Part shown: positions 8,042 through 16,003 of the stretch, one piece after another | How positions within the stretch are numbered: the stretch's first letter is position 1 | How the letters are laid out: each line of letters begins with the position of its first letter | Origin: CAZKMM01 sp964553915 | Lineage (GTDB): Bacteria; RBG-13-61-14; DRUE01 | NCBI GenBank assembly: GCA_964553915.1 | Contig: CAZKMM010000027.1 | Coordinates: 1-22,038 of the forward strand | Direction: 5' to 3' | DNA length: 22,038 nucleotides | Translations under genes and position numbers: made by a program | The notes under the pieces: model-generated | Seen by the model: the letters and a program-made list of their open reading frames with translations, nothing else | Told to the model about the DNA's origin: nothing | Database searches by the model: none

Positions 8042-8977
8042 ATGCCACCGCTCCGGCTAATTTATATGGGCACGCCAGAATTTGCTCTGGCGCCCCTGAA
8101 AAGACTTCTGGAAAGCAAAGAAGAGCTGGTAGCGGTTATTACTCAGCCGGACCGCCCCAAAGGAAGAGGACAGAAACTCACCCCGAGTCCGGTAAAAAAG
8201 CTGGCTCTGGAACATAACCTGCCAGTGCTTCAGCCGGAATCTGCCCGCCAGCCAGAATTTATTGAAAAAGTGCAGGAGCTGAACCCGGACTTAGCTGTGG
8301 TCTGTGCTTATGGGCAGATTCTTCCCGGAGAACTGCTGGAAGCACCCCGGCTCGGCTCCATTAACATTCACGCTTCTCTGCTTCCTAAATACCGAGGAGC
8401 GGCTCCAATTCCCTGGGCAATACTAAATGGAGAAAAGGAAACCGGAATCACCATAATGAAAATGGTGGAAAAGCTGGATGCGGGTCCAATTCTGCTCCAA
8501 AGAGCTATTCCAATAGAACCCACAGATACCACCGGCACTTTAGAGCAAAAGCTCTCTCATCTAGGAGCAGAGCTTTTAATGCAGGTCATTCAAAAAATAA
8601 AAAGTGGAGAAATTGAGCCAGTGCCTCAGGATGATTCTCAAGCCAGCTATGCTCCTCTTATCAAAAAAGAGCAGGCAAAGATTAACTGGAGCGAGCCTGC
8701 GGAGATTATCTGGCAAAAAATCCGGGCATTTAATCCCAGACCCGGAGCTTTTGTGGGAGAAGGCAATAACCTGGTCAAAATCTGGAAAGCAGAACCATCT
8801 GAGCAGAGAGGAGAGCCCGGGGTGGTGTTAGAAGCTCATAAAAAATGGATTGAGGTTGCCTGCGGAGAGGGCTCGCTCAGAATTCTGGAGCTTCAGCCCG
8901 CAGGAAAAAAATCAATGAGCCCCGGGGCTTTCCTTGCCGGACACCGAATTAAACCCGGGGATAAATTTCCTGCTTAA
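8042..8977 (+). CDS. fmt: Methionyl-tRNA formyltransferase
   Basis: The 311-residue enzyme formylates initiator Met-tRNA with 10-formyl-THF. All landmarks are present: the N-terminal IYMGTPEFA, the QPDRPKGRGQKL loop, the catalytic block SINIHASLLPKYRGAAPI (Asn108, His110) and LDAGP with Asp146. The C-terminal tRNA-binding domain follows (about residues 205-311), including the INW and RAFNPRPGA stretches. Length is normal for the family. It lies six bases behind the mannosidase and appears to be the last gene of that operon, an odd association because fmt is more often next to def. It converges on the amidohydrolase gene with a 13-base gap; no terminator is obvious there. Confidence 0.96.
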   Translation: MPPLRLIYMGTPEFALAPLKRLLESKEELVAVITQPDRPKGRGQKLTPSPVKKLALEHNLPVLQPESARQPEFIEKVQELNPDLAVVCAYGQILPGELLEAPRLGSINIHASLLPKYRGAAPIPWAILNGEKETGITIMKMVEKLDAGPILLQRAIPIEPTDTTGTLEQKLSHLGAELLMQVIQKIKSGEIEPVPQDDSQASYAPLIKKEQAKINWSEPAEIIWQKIRAFNPRPGAFVGEGNNLVKIWKAEPSEQRGEPGVVLEAHKKWIEVACGEGSLRILELQPAGKKSMSPGAFLAGHRIKPGDKFPA

Positions 8978-8990
8978 TTATTTTCCAAAA

Positions 8991-10235
8991 TCAACTGTTT
9001 GCTATTTTTTCACCTGCAATCCAGGTAAATTTTTTCTGCTCCAGTGCCCCTTCAATTAAATCTCGGGAAATTGAATCCAGATTCTCGCTTTTAACCCGCA
9101 AATCTATCCCCACCAAATTAGCCAGCTTTTTTTTCTCTATACTTCCCAGCTCTTTTTCTCTAAAAATTGCCCGGGCAGAGCCAATAGTTGCCATTTTTAA
9201 AATTTCATAGGGCTTGATTTCTCTGCCCGGATATTCCCCTGCCCGGCTGAGAACCTCCTGCATCTCCTTCCAGAGATTGTTATCTCCGGCACTGGCAGGA
9301 CTATCTGTGCCCAAGCCCACCACAATTCCCATATCCAGCATTTCAGGAATTCTTGCCAGCTTTCCACTCAAATAAAGGTTGCTCCTCGGACAGTGAATCA
9401 CTGCCCGTGCCCGGGAGATAATCTCCAGGTCTGAATCCGAGACCTCCAGGCAATGAACCAGACTGATTCGCTCATCAATTATCTCTGCCAGAAGCTCGCA
9501 GGGAGATTTTCCCCAAGGCTTTACCTTTAAACCACCCCAGCCAACAAAAGAATAAAGCTCTTGCTTAATCCTGCCCCGTCCATACTTAACCAGCTCCAGC
9601 TCCTCCTCACTCTCCGCTAAATGGGTGCAAAGGGGCAAGTCCTTCTCCTCTGCCCAGTGCTTTGCCTTTTGATAAAGCTCCAGACTCGCAGTATAAGGAG
9701 TGTGCGGGCTGAAACCTATGCGAGAATTATTTAAATGATAATTATAACTGCCAAGCAAACTCTTTGCCCGCTCCAGCTTTGCCTGAACCTGCCCTTTTCC
9801 CCTACCAAGCAATTCCCAGAAAACTATGGAGAAAAGCGGAGAGGAGCGGTGAACTTCTAACATTATCGGCTCGCTGACAATATCACCCAGAGAGGTTATT
9901 CCCAGCTCAAGAGAGGTTTTGATTTCTTCTTCTGCAGATTCCTTAATTTGCTCTGGAGTAAGCTGGTTTTTCCTTTTAATAAGCTCCACTAACCAGCTAA
10001 CAAAATCATTTTGATGACCAAGCAGAGAAAGGCTGGAAAGCTCCAGATGAGTATGGGCATTGACCAGAGCGGGAATTAAAAGCGGGTAATGGAACTCCTT
10101 TGCTCGGGAATATCTTTTCTTAAGCTCATCCCTTTTGCCCAGTTCAAGGATTCTTCCTTCTTCAACAACCACCGCTCCATTTTTGATTGCCGGAGCAGTT
10201 ATGGGCAAAACCAGCTCCGCAGAGATGATTTTCAT
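8991..10235 (-). CDS. Amidohydrolase, deaminase/chlorohydrolase type (MtaD/SsnA-like)
   Basis: The 414-residue protein is a metal-dependent TIM-barrel amidohydrolase of the cytosine-deaminase/chlorohydrolase group. Metal ligands are visible at His61 and His63 (NAHTHLELS), His205 in THLAES with the catalytic-type Glu208, His261 in VHCLE, and Asp311 in GTDSPAS. Relatives deaminate S-adenosylhomocysteine, methylthioadenosine, guanine or aminofutalosine; the exact substrate is open. Its ATG follows the panD stop after one base, so it is the last gene of the pan operon, which makes a link to pantothenate or one-carbon metabolism possible but unproven. The start is supported by the N-terminal beta-sandwich pattern (GRILELG at residues 27-33). 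Confidence 0.85.
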   Translation of the reverse strand: MKIISAELVLPITAPAIKNGAVVVEEGRILELGKRDELKKRYSRAKEFHYPLLIPALVNAHTHLELSSLSLLGHQNDFVSWLVELIKRKNQLTPEQIKESAEEEIKTSLELGITSLGDIVSEPIMLEVHRSSPLFSIVFWELLGRGKGQVQAKLERAKSLLGSYNYHLNNSRIGFSPHTPYTASLELYQKAKHWAEEKDLPLCTHLAESEEELELVKYGRGRIKQELYSFVGWGGLKVKPWGKSPCELLAEIIDERISLVHCLEVSDSDLEIISRARAVIHCPRSNLYLSGKLARIPEMLDMGIVVGLGTDSPASAGDNNLWKEMQEVLSRAGEYPGREIKPYEILKMATIGSARAIFREKELGSIEKKKLANLVGIDLRVKSENLDSISRDLIEGALEQKKFTWIAGEKIANS

Positions 10236-10236
10236 A

Positions 10237-10623
10237 TCATTTTACTGAGCGAACTACACCTGAGCCAGTAGAGACCGATTTAATCCGGTTGTTCTCATCC
10301 ACAAACACCAGACGAGGCTGATGGCTGGCAAGCTCTTCCTCCTCCAGCTGGACAAAACTGGCAATAATCACCAAATCCCCTTCCTGCGCCAGCCGGGAAG
10401 CAGCTCCGTTAACGCAGATTCTTCCCGAACCTTCCGGAGCCGGGATAGCATAGGTGGAAAACCTGGCTCCATTTGCCAGATTCCAGACCCAGACTTCTTC
10501 ATAAGGCAGAATATCTGCACTTTTCATCAGAGCCTGGTCAATTTCAATGGAGCCTTCATAGTTCAGGTCAGAATCGGTCACCCTCGCTCGGTGAATTTTG
10601 GACTTGAGCATACTCCTTTGCAT
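10237..10623 (-). CDS. panD: Aspartate 1-decarboxylase proenzyme
   Basis: PanD makes beta-alanine from aspartate for pantothenate synthesis. The 128 residues start MQRSMLKSKIHRARVT, typical of the family. They contain YEGSIEID, where Gly24-Ser25 is the self-cleavage site that generates the pyruvoyl cofactor. Tyr22, the NGAR stretch and the NGAAS loop are also present. Length is normal. A strong AGGAGG lies ahead, four bases separate it from panC, and an amidohydrolase follows at once. Confidence 0.97.
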   Translation of the reverse strand: MQRSMLKSKIHRARVTDSDLNYEGSIEIDQALMKSADILPYEEVWVWNLANGARFSTYAIPAPEGSGRICVNGAASRLAQEGDLVIIASFVQLEEEELASHQPRLVFVDENNRIKSVSTGSGVVRSVK

Positions 10624-10627
10624 CTTC

Positions 10628-11497
10628 CTATCCTCCTTGATAATCAGGATTCAGCCGAATGTTATCAATCAGCCGGGTGTTTCCCACCCAGACCGCTAAA
10701 AGCATCTGGGCAGGACGGTCTATCTTCTCAAGAGGCTCTAAGCTGTAAGCATCCCGGACTTCTATATATTCAATTCGGGCGTCAGGATTCTGGCTGATTA
10801 TTTCTCGGGCTTTTTCTTTCAGCACCACGGAATCTTTCTCTCCCTTCCTGACCAGCTCCTGACAGGTAAACAGTGCCTGAGATAAACTAAGCGCCTGCTT
10901 TCGCTCCCCTTCAGATAAATAAGCATTCCGGCTGGACATCGCCAGACCATCTTCTTCCCGAACCGTGGGCATCCCGATAATCTGAATCGGGAAATTCAAA
11001 TCCCTGCTCATCCGCTCAATCACCCGAAGTTGCTGATAATCCTTTTCCCCAAAAATCGCAAAATCCGGTTGAACAATGTTAAACAGCTTACAAACCACTG
11101 TGCATACTCCCCGAAAATGCCCGGGACGAAAATCCCCGCAGAGCCCTTTACTCAATTCTTCCACTTCAACATAAGTTTGGTATCCTTTGGGATACATCTC
11201 TCTCGCCGAAGGATAAAACACATACTCCACCCTGTAAGGCTCCAGCTTTTTTAAATCTCCCTCCAGGTCCCGAGGATAACGGTTAAAATCCTCGCTGGGA
11301 CCGAATTGTGTGGGGTTGACAAATATGCTCACCACTACCACATCCCCGAGCTGACGAGCCCCCTCCACCAGAGAAAGATGCCCCTGATGAAGATATCCCA
11401 TTGTTGGAACAAAAGCGATTTTCTTTCCTTCCCGCTTCAGGGAACGAGAAAGCTCCTGCATCTCAGAAATGCTTTCTATCACCCGGGGGTTGGTCAT
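10628..11497 (-). CDS. panC: Pantothenate synthetase (pantoate-beta-alanine ligase)
   Basis: The 289-residue enzyme joins pantoate to beta-alanine using ATP through a pantoyl-adenylate. Visible motifs are FVPTMGYLHQGHLSL (the HxGH signature, His37 and His40), FVNPTQFGPSED, FGEKDYQQL, and the KMSKS-like loop in AMSSRNAYLS near residue 187. Its ATG overlaps the panB stop by four bases (ATGA, 11494-11497), indicating coupled translation. It is the second gene of the panB-panC-panD operon. Confidence 0.97.
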   Translation of the reverse strand: MTNPRVIESISEMQELSRSLKREGKKIAFVPTMGYLHQGHLSLVEGARQLGDVVVVSIFVNPTQFGPSEDFNRYPRDLEGDLKKLEPYRVEYVFYPSAREMYPKGYQTYVEVEELSKGLCGDFRPGHFRGVCTVVCKLFNIVQPDFAIFGEKDYQQLRVIERMSRDLNFPIQIIGMPTVREEDGLAMSSRNAYLSEGERKQALSLSQALFTCQELVRKGEKDSVVLKEKAREIISQNPDARIEYIEVRDAYSLEPLEKIDRPAQMLLAVWVGNTRLIDNIRLNPDYQGG

Positions 11498-12315
11498 TTT
11501 TTGGGCTCCAGATAAAAGGTATGCTCAGGAGTGGGAAATTTCTTTTCCCGAACCTCCTGACAGAATTCTTCAACCGCCTTCTTGCAAAGCGGATACAGCT
11601 CAGCATATTGCTTGACAAATTTAAATTTTCTTCCCGGATAAATTCCAAGCAGGTCATGGAGCACCAGAACCTGACCATCACAATCTATCCCGGAGCCAAT
11701 CCCGATGGTGGGAATGGTGAGCATCTCGGTAATTTCCTTTGCCACCTCTGCCGGGATACATTCCAGCACCACAGAAAAAGCTCCTGCTTCTTCCACAGCC
11801 CGGGCATCATCAAGAAGTTTCTTTCGCTGTCGCTCCTCTCTTCCCTGAACCCTGTATCCACCCATTCGGTGAACGGACTGGGGGGTTAAGCCAATATGCG
11901 CCATTACCGGAATATCAATATTGACAATTGCTTCAATGGTGCGAGCCATATTGGCACCGCCCTCCAGCTTGACCGCCTCTGCTCCACTCTCCTTGATCGC
12001 TCTCCCCGCATTCCTCTTTGCCTGCTCCAAACCCTCCTGATAGCTCATAAAGGGAAGGTCAAAAACCACCATTGCCCGTGGACGCGCCCGGGCAACCAAC
12101 CGGGTATGATAAATCATCTCCTCCATTGTCACCGGCAGGGTATTCTCCACCCCCTGAATCACTGTGCCCACGCTGTCTCCCACCAAAATGATGTCCACCC
12201 CGGCATCATCTACAATCCGGGCAAAAGGATAATCATAGGCGGTGATCATTGTAATCTTTTCCCCCCGCTGCTTCATTGCGGAGAGGTCCAAAATCGTTAT
12301 TTTTTTCCTTTCCAT
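11494..12315 (-). CDS. panB: 3-methyl-2-oxobutanoate hydroxymethyltransferase
   Basis: PanB transfers a hydroxymethyl group from 5,10-methylene-THF to alpha-ketoisovalerate, giving ketopantoate. The 273 residues show Mg ligands Asp47 (LVGDSVG), Asp86 (FDLPF) and Glu118 (KLEGG) and the catalytic Glu185 (LECIP). The MGGYRVQGR loop and the GIGSG motif are also there. Length is normal. It is the first gene of the pan operon and has a near-perfect ribosome-binding site AAGGAGG (12326-12320). That site directly adjoins the U-tract of an intrinsic terminator, so expression is probably set in the leader. Confidence 0.97.
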   Translation of the reverse strand: MERKKITILDLSAMKQRGEKITMITAYDYPFARIVDDAGVDIILVGDSVGTVIQGVENTLPVTMEEMIYHTRLVARARPRAMVVFDLPFMSYQEGLEQAKRNAGRAIKESGAEAVKLEGGANMARTIEAIVNIDIPVMAHIGLTPQSVHRMGGYRVQGREERQRKKLLDDARAVEEAGAFSVVLECIPAEVAKEITEMLTIPTIGIGSGIDCDGQVLVLHDLLGIYPGRKFKFVKQYAELYPLCKKAVEEFCQEVREKKFPTPEHTFYLEPKK

Positions 12316-12326
12316 ATTTCCTCCTT

Positions 12327-12358
12327 AAAAAAAATGCCCCCCGGACCTGCCGAGAGGC
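12327..12358 (-). terminator. Intrinsic terminator in the panB leader (attenuator)
   Basis: Read on the minus strand, GCCUCUCGG (12358-12350) pairs fully with CCGGGGGGC (12344-12336), a 9-bp stem with two G-U pairs, around a five-base loop (CAGGU). One A and eight consecutive U follow (12334-12327). The U-tract touches the panB Shine-Dalgarno sequence, and the hairpin lies downstream of a promoter with no intact gene between, so it acts most naturally as an attenuator of panBCD. It could instead be the old terminator of the decayed methyltransferase gene, but its distance (about 190 bases from that stop) argues against this. Confidence 0.8.
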
Positions 12359-12381
12359 TTGAAATTCTCTTCCTGCTTTTG

Positions 12382-12470
12382 GGTTAGCTGCCTTTCTGGT
12401 CAGCTACCTTTTTCACTTGCTTGAATCACTGCCTTACTCGGTCTCGGTCCAGGCTGAAACTGGATCCAAG
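12382..12470 (-). promoter_or_regulatory. panB leader RNA with two bulged-A hairpins (pan-motif-like)
   Basis: Hairpin 1 (12470-12443): arms CUUGG + UCCAG and CUGGA + CCGAG pair with one bulged A at 12465 and a seven-base loop. Hairpin 2 (12408-12382): GGUAGCUG pairs with CAGCUA + CC, and an inner CC/GG pair closes an AGAAA loop. One A bulges on each strand, at 12400 and at 12384. From memory, the published pan motif upstream of panB, panC and panD genes consists of one or two hairpins with conserved bulged adenines, so this is a good candidate for it. The 3-prime part of hairpin 1 (12453-12446) can also pair over 8 bp with 12347-12340, which would break both hairpin 1 and the terminator. The structure is hand-folded; no ligand is known to me. 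Confidence 0.55.
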
Positions 12471-12482
12471 CTGTCTACTATA

Positions 12483-12511
12483 AAAATAGCTAAATAATTC
12501 TCTAATGTCAA
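12483..12511 (-). promoter_or_regulatory. Promoter of the pan operon
   Basis: On the minus strand a perfect -35 box TTGACA (12511-12506), a 17-base spacer and -10 box TATTTT (12488-12483) lie ahead of the leader hairpins. This predicts a transcript start near 12475 and an untranslated leader of about 160 bases. Confidence 0.6.
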
Positions 12512-12544
12512 ATCCATTGATAAACACTTCGGAGTTTTAAGCCT

Positions 12545-13267
12545 TTATGGTTTTCTTGCGGTCAGAATCCATCCACTTGCTAGCCAAATCGGAAGAATTT
12601 GGAACAGACTAGCATCTATCTTCTCCAGAAAACGATACCCCACAGAATCACCTTTTAAGAAAAAACGAAACAGAAGCTGATAAAATTCCCAAACAACATG
12701 CAATCTATTCCTAAAACCCTACAAACTACTCAAAAAACTAGCAAAAGTTTTCCGGCTTGAGTCTTGGATAAAAACCACCGAATCCGCTCCTCTAGGCAAA
12801 ATCCGTTTGGAACTGTAATAATGAGCTTCGCCCCTTCTGAAGATAACCCGGAAGCCAGGTGAGCTGAAAGGGGTCAGGCAGATGCTCAAGCACCTCACTG
12901 CAAATTAAAATCTCAAAGCTTTGCTCAGGAAGTTATCTTTAACCGCTTCAGCAGAGATGGAATAATACCTTAACGGTAATTCTTCAGGAGTAGTGCTTTG
13001 AGCATACCCGATTATGGAAAGATTCTGGTCTATCCCTACTACCTGATGTTCTAAACAGGCTATTGCCCTGCTAATATAACCAGCACCACAACCGAGGTCA
13101 AAGACTTTTAATTCTCTACCCAATTCTTTTTGCTCTTTAACCACCCGAACAAGAATCTTCTCCAGCCGAGTCTTCCCAGTAAATATCTCTTTGTGGTATT
13201 GTTCTAATAAATTCTTAAGATATTTTTTTCTCTCTTCTGGAATAGAAATATCTAATTTCATTATCAA
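12545..13267 (-). pseudogene. Decayed class I SAM-dependent methyltransferase
   Basis: The first frame (13267-12905) begins MIMKLDISIPEERKK and holds the SAM-binding motif I FDLGCGAGYISRAI, then drifts and stops. Homology continues in another frame from about 12935 with LPEQSFEILICSEVLEHLPD (the post-I and motif II area). It continues in a third frame from about 12868 with EGAKLIITVPNGF (motif III area). After a TGA at 12730-12732 and a third shift it resumes in a frame with a TAG at 12719-12721 and ends with LASGWILTARKP and TAA at 12545-12547. The total of about 240 codons is the normal length for these enzymes. At least three frameshifts and one stop make it a pseudogene, not a sequencing slip. 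It lies 37 bases behind a polysaccharide-ligase-like gene and probably once modified a glycan or lipid. Confidence 0.85.
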
Positions 13268-13304
13268 ATATTATATTTCTTTTTAGGGTTCGCCAATTTG
13301 CTCT

Positions 13305-14576
13305 TCATATATACTTTAATTTTATCTTACTTTTATTCCCAATCCCAGCAAAAATCCCAAAAATTAAATAAACAAATCTTACCCGAAGCATATGGTCCAA
13401 AAAAAAGATTAAAAACAGACAAAGAAATGCGGGTATAAGAGATTTCTGCTCAAGTGATAAAGGACGAGATTCTAACCCCTTTTTTAATACCCAAAATATC
13501 AGGGCTAAAAATATCGCTAGACCAAATATTCCTCGCGAAGTCCAAAGCTCAATAAAAGTGTTATGGGAGGCAATCCCTTTTGGAAAAAATCTACCGGAGA
13601 GCCAAGCTGGACCTGTGGCATTTGAGCTTAATTCTCTTCCCCACCAGGGGCTTTTTTTAATTTCTCTCCAGGCTTGTTTCCAGATCTCCCAGCGAGGAGA
13701 AGGTCTGCTAGAAAAAACCAAAGCTATCCCCTCTTCATTATCCGGTTGATATTTAAACTTGATCGGAAAAATATTCCAATAAGTAATGAAAGCTATCACT
13801 AAAATTATTCCAGATAGCATTGAAATTGAGAAAACTTTAGTTAATAACTCTTTGCTTTCTATGGTTCCTATCCAAAAAATCAATATCCCCAACCAAACTA
13901 AAAATGCTCTAGAAAATGTCAAAATAGAAATTATAATAAACAAAACTAATAGCATCTCCCAATAAGGAGTTTTGCCCAATCTATACTTCTTGCTTCTAAG
14001 ATATAATAAAAAGAAAAAACTGGGGGCTAAATAGTTCATTAGATAACTGCCATGAGGAAAAGTGCTCATTACCCGAGGATAATTACCAGCGGGCAAATTA
14101 TATCCAATCCCTCCAATAAAAGGATTGTTTTTTATTCCCACACAATAAAGCCCCAATCCCACCACTCCAATTAGACAAATTGCTAACACAGCGTATCCCC
14201 AACTAGTAAATATTATGTCTAAATTCTCTCTAGTTGAAGATATATAATATGAAACCAACAACACCAAAATTAAATAAAACTGAATTATAATCTCCACAAT
14301 ACCGGTTAATAACTTCTCTTTTGGGAGTAGGAAAAAACAAATGAGTGTAATTAACATATAAGTTGTTAATAAACCAATTAAGCTGATTGGAAAAAATATT
14401 TTTCTTTTTGATAAGTATTCCTTCAAAAACAGGATAAATATAACTCCAAATATAATATCTGCCAATATTAACTTTTTCTGCAAATAAGGTAATTCTGGAG
14501 ATATCATTATAGGATGAAAAAATATATAGAGAGAAAAAAGAAAAAGAAGAGGATCTCCTTTTATCAGATTTCTCAT
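13305..14576 (-). CDS. O-antigen ligase / Wzy polymerase-like membrane protein (distal copy)
   Basis: This 423-residue protein has about ten to twelve hydrophobic segments and the O-antigen-ligase family pattern. An ILTFSRAFLVWLG helix (Arg223) is followed by a large extracytoplasmic loop containing RPSPRWEIWKQAW and SHNTFIELWTSRGIFGL (His338). Members either polymerise repeat units or transfer finished glycans to a lipid or protein acceptor outside the inner membrane; which applies here cannot be told. It overlaps the preceding ligase gene by four bases (ATGA, 14573-14576). The DNA is strikingly AT-rich compared with the operons on both sides, which suggests acquisition. Confidence 0.85.
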   Translation of the reverse strand: MRNLIKGDPLLFLFSLYIFFHPIMISPELPYLQKKLILADIIFGVIFILFLKEYLSKRKIFFPISLIGLLTTYMLITLICFFLLPKEKLLTGIVEIIIQFYLILVLLVSYYISSTRENLDIIFTSWGYAVLAICLIGVVGLGLYCVGIKNNPFIGGIGYNLPAGNYPRVMSTFPHGSYLMNYLAPSFFFLLYLRSKKYRLGKTPYWEMLLVLFIIISILTFSRAFLVWLGILIFWIGTIESKELLTKVFSISMLSGIILVIAFITYWNIFPIKFKYQPDNEEGIALVFSSRPSPRWEIWKQAWREIKKSPWWGRELSSNATGPAWLSGRFFPKGIASHNTFIELWTSRGIFGLAIFLALIFWVLKKGLESRPLSLEQKSLIPAFLCLFLIFFLDHMLRVRFVYLIFGIFAGIGNKSKIKLKYI

Positions 14577-16003
14577 TGAAACCTATACTCTAAGGTTTTT
14601 ATTCTAGTTACCGCGGGAATGAATTTAATATTTTTTTCTTTATTTAATTGATATCCAAGCCGAGCAGAAAGATAAAAGCTCAAAAAAATAAGCATTATTG
14701 GAGAACCGTAAAAATATTCTCCGGTAAATGAGGCAAAAACCAAAGCGGATAATATTATTAAACTTCCAAAAGCAAATTCTTTATTCCATCCAGAACTATA
14801 ACGATATAACCAAAGGCAGGCGCGAAATAAACGATAAAGTAAAAATAAGAAAGCAGCCAATCCAAAAATACTTAGCTCTGCTATTAAAGCTAAAAATTGA
14901 TTATGAGGAGTTGTTCCAGCAATTTCTTGAGAAAAATTAAGATATCCTACCCCAAAATAAAATCTTTTTAAGGTTTTTCTTATAGTCATCCTCCAAATCC
15001 CATATCTTCCTCCTAAATCAATGGGAAGTCCTTTTTCAGTGGGCTGATTTAAAGTCATTTCAATTCTTTCTTGGACCGGCTGACGGGCTATATAAAAGTT
15101 CAAGATTGAAAACAATATTAACCCAATTCCCAAAATTCTTCTCTTTCTAAAAAAAGTGAGAAAAATCACAAACAACCAAAGAGTTGCCCATCCTGTTCGG
15201 GAAAAGGTCAAGATAAGAGCCATGAGAAGTAAAGAACATAACCCTACGAAAATAGGTAAAGGAAATAACTTCCGGGCATATCCTTGAAGGAAAAGATTAT
15301 AATAGAAAATTAAAATTATTGCCAGGAGAACTGCATAAGAATTTAAACCTTCTATTAATCCACCCACCCGGTAATAAATGTTAAATTCTCCACCTGAATA
15401 AGATATATACCGATAGACAGTAACCAAGGACCCTAAAGCAAAAACCAATAAAATTATTCTTAATAACATAATTATATCTCGTTCATTTTGGAAGTACATA
15501 TACATTATAAAATATAAGAATATATAGCTACTCCATTTAAACAAATGTCCTAATCCGTTTATTACTAATAAAAGTCTTAAATGATCATAATAAGATAAAA
15601 TAGTAAAAAAAAGAGAAATTGCTAAATAGATTATTACAGGAATAAAAAGATAAGAATCTATTTTTCTTCTTTCTCTAATTCTCAAAGCATAACTCAAAAT
15701 AAAAACAAAAATTGTTAACCAAACAACTATATCACTTAATTCTATACTTACCAGAGTTTTTATAGCAAATAAATTAATAGATGGAGAAAAAGGAAGAAAA
15801 ATAAAGCAAAGATAAATCCATCTTTTTAAATTAAACTGTGCCCAGCTAATAATCAAAAGCGCTAAAACCGCAGATATAATATAAAGTAATTTCCCCTGAT
15901 TAACTAAGAAAAAAATCAGCAAGGTAAAAAGGAAAAAAAGCAGTCCTGCCAATATCTCATTAGAAAAAAAAGCAAAAGATAACTCTCGCAGATTCCTTTT
16001 CAT
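14573..16003 (-). CDS. O-antigen ligase / Wzy polymerase-like membrane protein (proximal copy)
   Basis: A 476-residue polytopic protein of the same family as its downstream neighbour. It shows LTFSRTGWATLW (Arg269), then in the periplasmic loop GGRYGIWRMTIRKTL (Arg333) and TTPHNQFLALIAELSIFGL (His367), and closing helices after that. The low similarity between the two copies outside these motifs suggests different substrates (one polymerase, one ligase is possible) rather than a recent duplication. Its ATG sits inside the stop of the upstream SPFH lipoprotein gene (ATGA, 16000-16003), so it is translated from the SPFH message. Base composition is very AT-rich: a count over 15601-15660 gives 12 G+C in 60. 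Confidence 0.85.
   Translation of the reverse strand: MKRNLRELSFAFFSNEILAGLLFFLFTLLIFFLVNQGKLLYIISAVLALLIISWAQFNLKRWIYLCFIFLPFSPSINLFAIKTLVSIELSDIVVWLTIFVFILSYALRIRERRKIDSYLFIPVIIYLAISLFFTILSYYDHLRLLLVINGLGHLFKWSSYIFLYFIMYMYFQNERDIIMLLRIILLVFALGSLVTVYRYISYSGGEFNIYYRVGGLIEGLNSYAVLLAIILIFYYNLFLQGYARKLFPLPIFVGLCSLLLMALILTFSRTGWATLWLFVIFLTFFRKRRILGIGLILFSILNFYIARQPVQERIEMTLNQPTEKGLPIDLGGRYGIWRMTIRKTLKRFYFGVGYLNFSQEIAGTTPHNQFLALIAELSIFGLAAFLFLLYRLFRACLWLYRYSSGWNKEFAFGSLIILSALVFASFTGEYFYGSPIMLIFLSFYLSARLGYQLNKEKNIKFIPAVTRIKTLEYRFQ

Noticed and set aside
8960..9010. Bidirectional terminator between fmt and the amidohydrolase gene
   Set aside because: The gap is only 13 bases and I see no stable hairpin next to the T-rich runs.
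11401..12387. Plus-strand open frames opposite panB and panC (162 and 163 codons)
   Set aside because: They are antisense to highly conserved enzymes, show no domain, and one spans the panB leader; treated as shadows.
12316..12475. Known metabolite riboswitch (TPP, SAM, THF, ZTP, c-di-GMP, glycine) in the panB leader
   Set aside because: None of the conserved core strings of these classes that I remember are present; only the pan-type bulged-A hairpins fit.
12905..13267. Intact 120-residue methyltransferase
   Set aside because: It ends before motifs II and III, and the missing parts are present downstream in other frames, so it is the head of a pseudogene.
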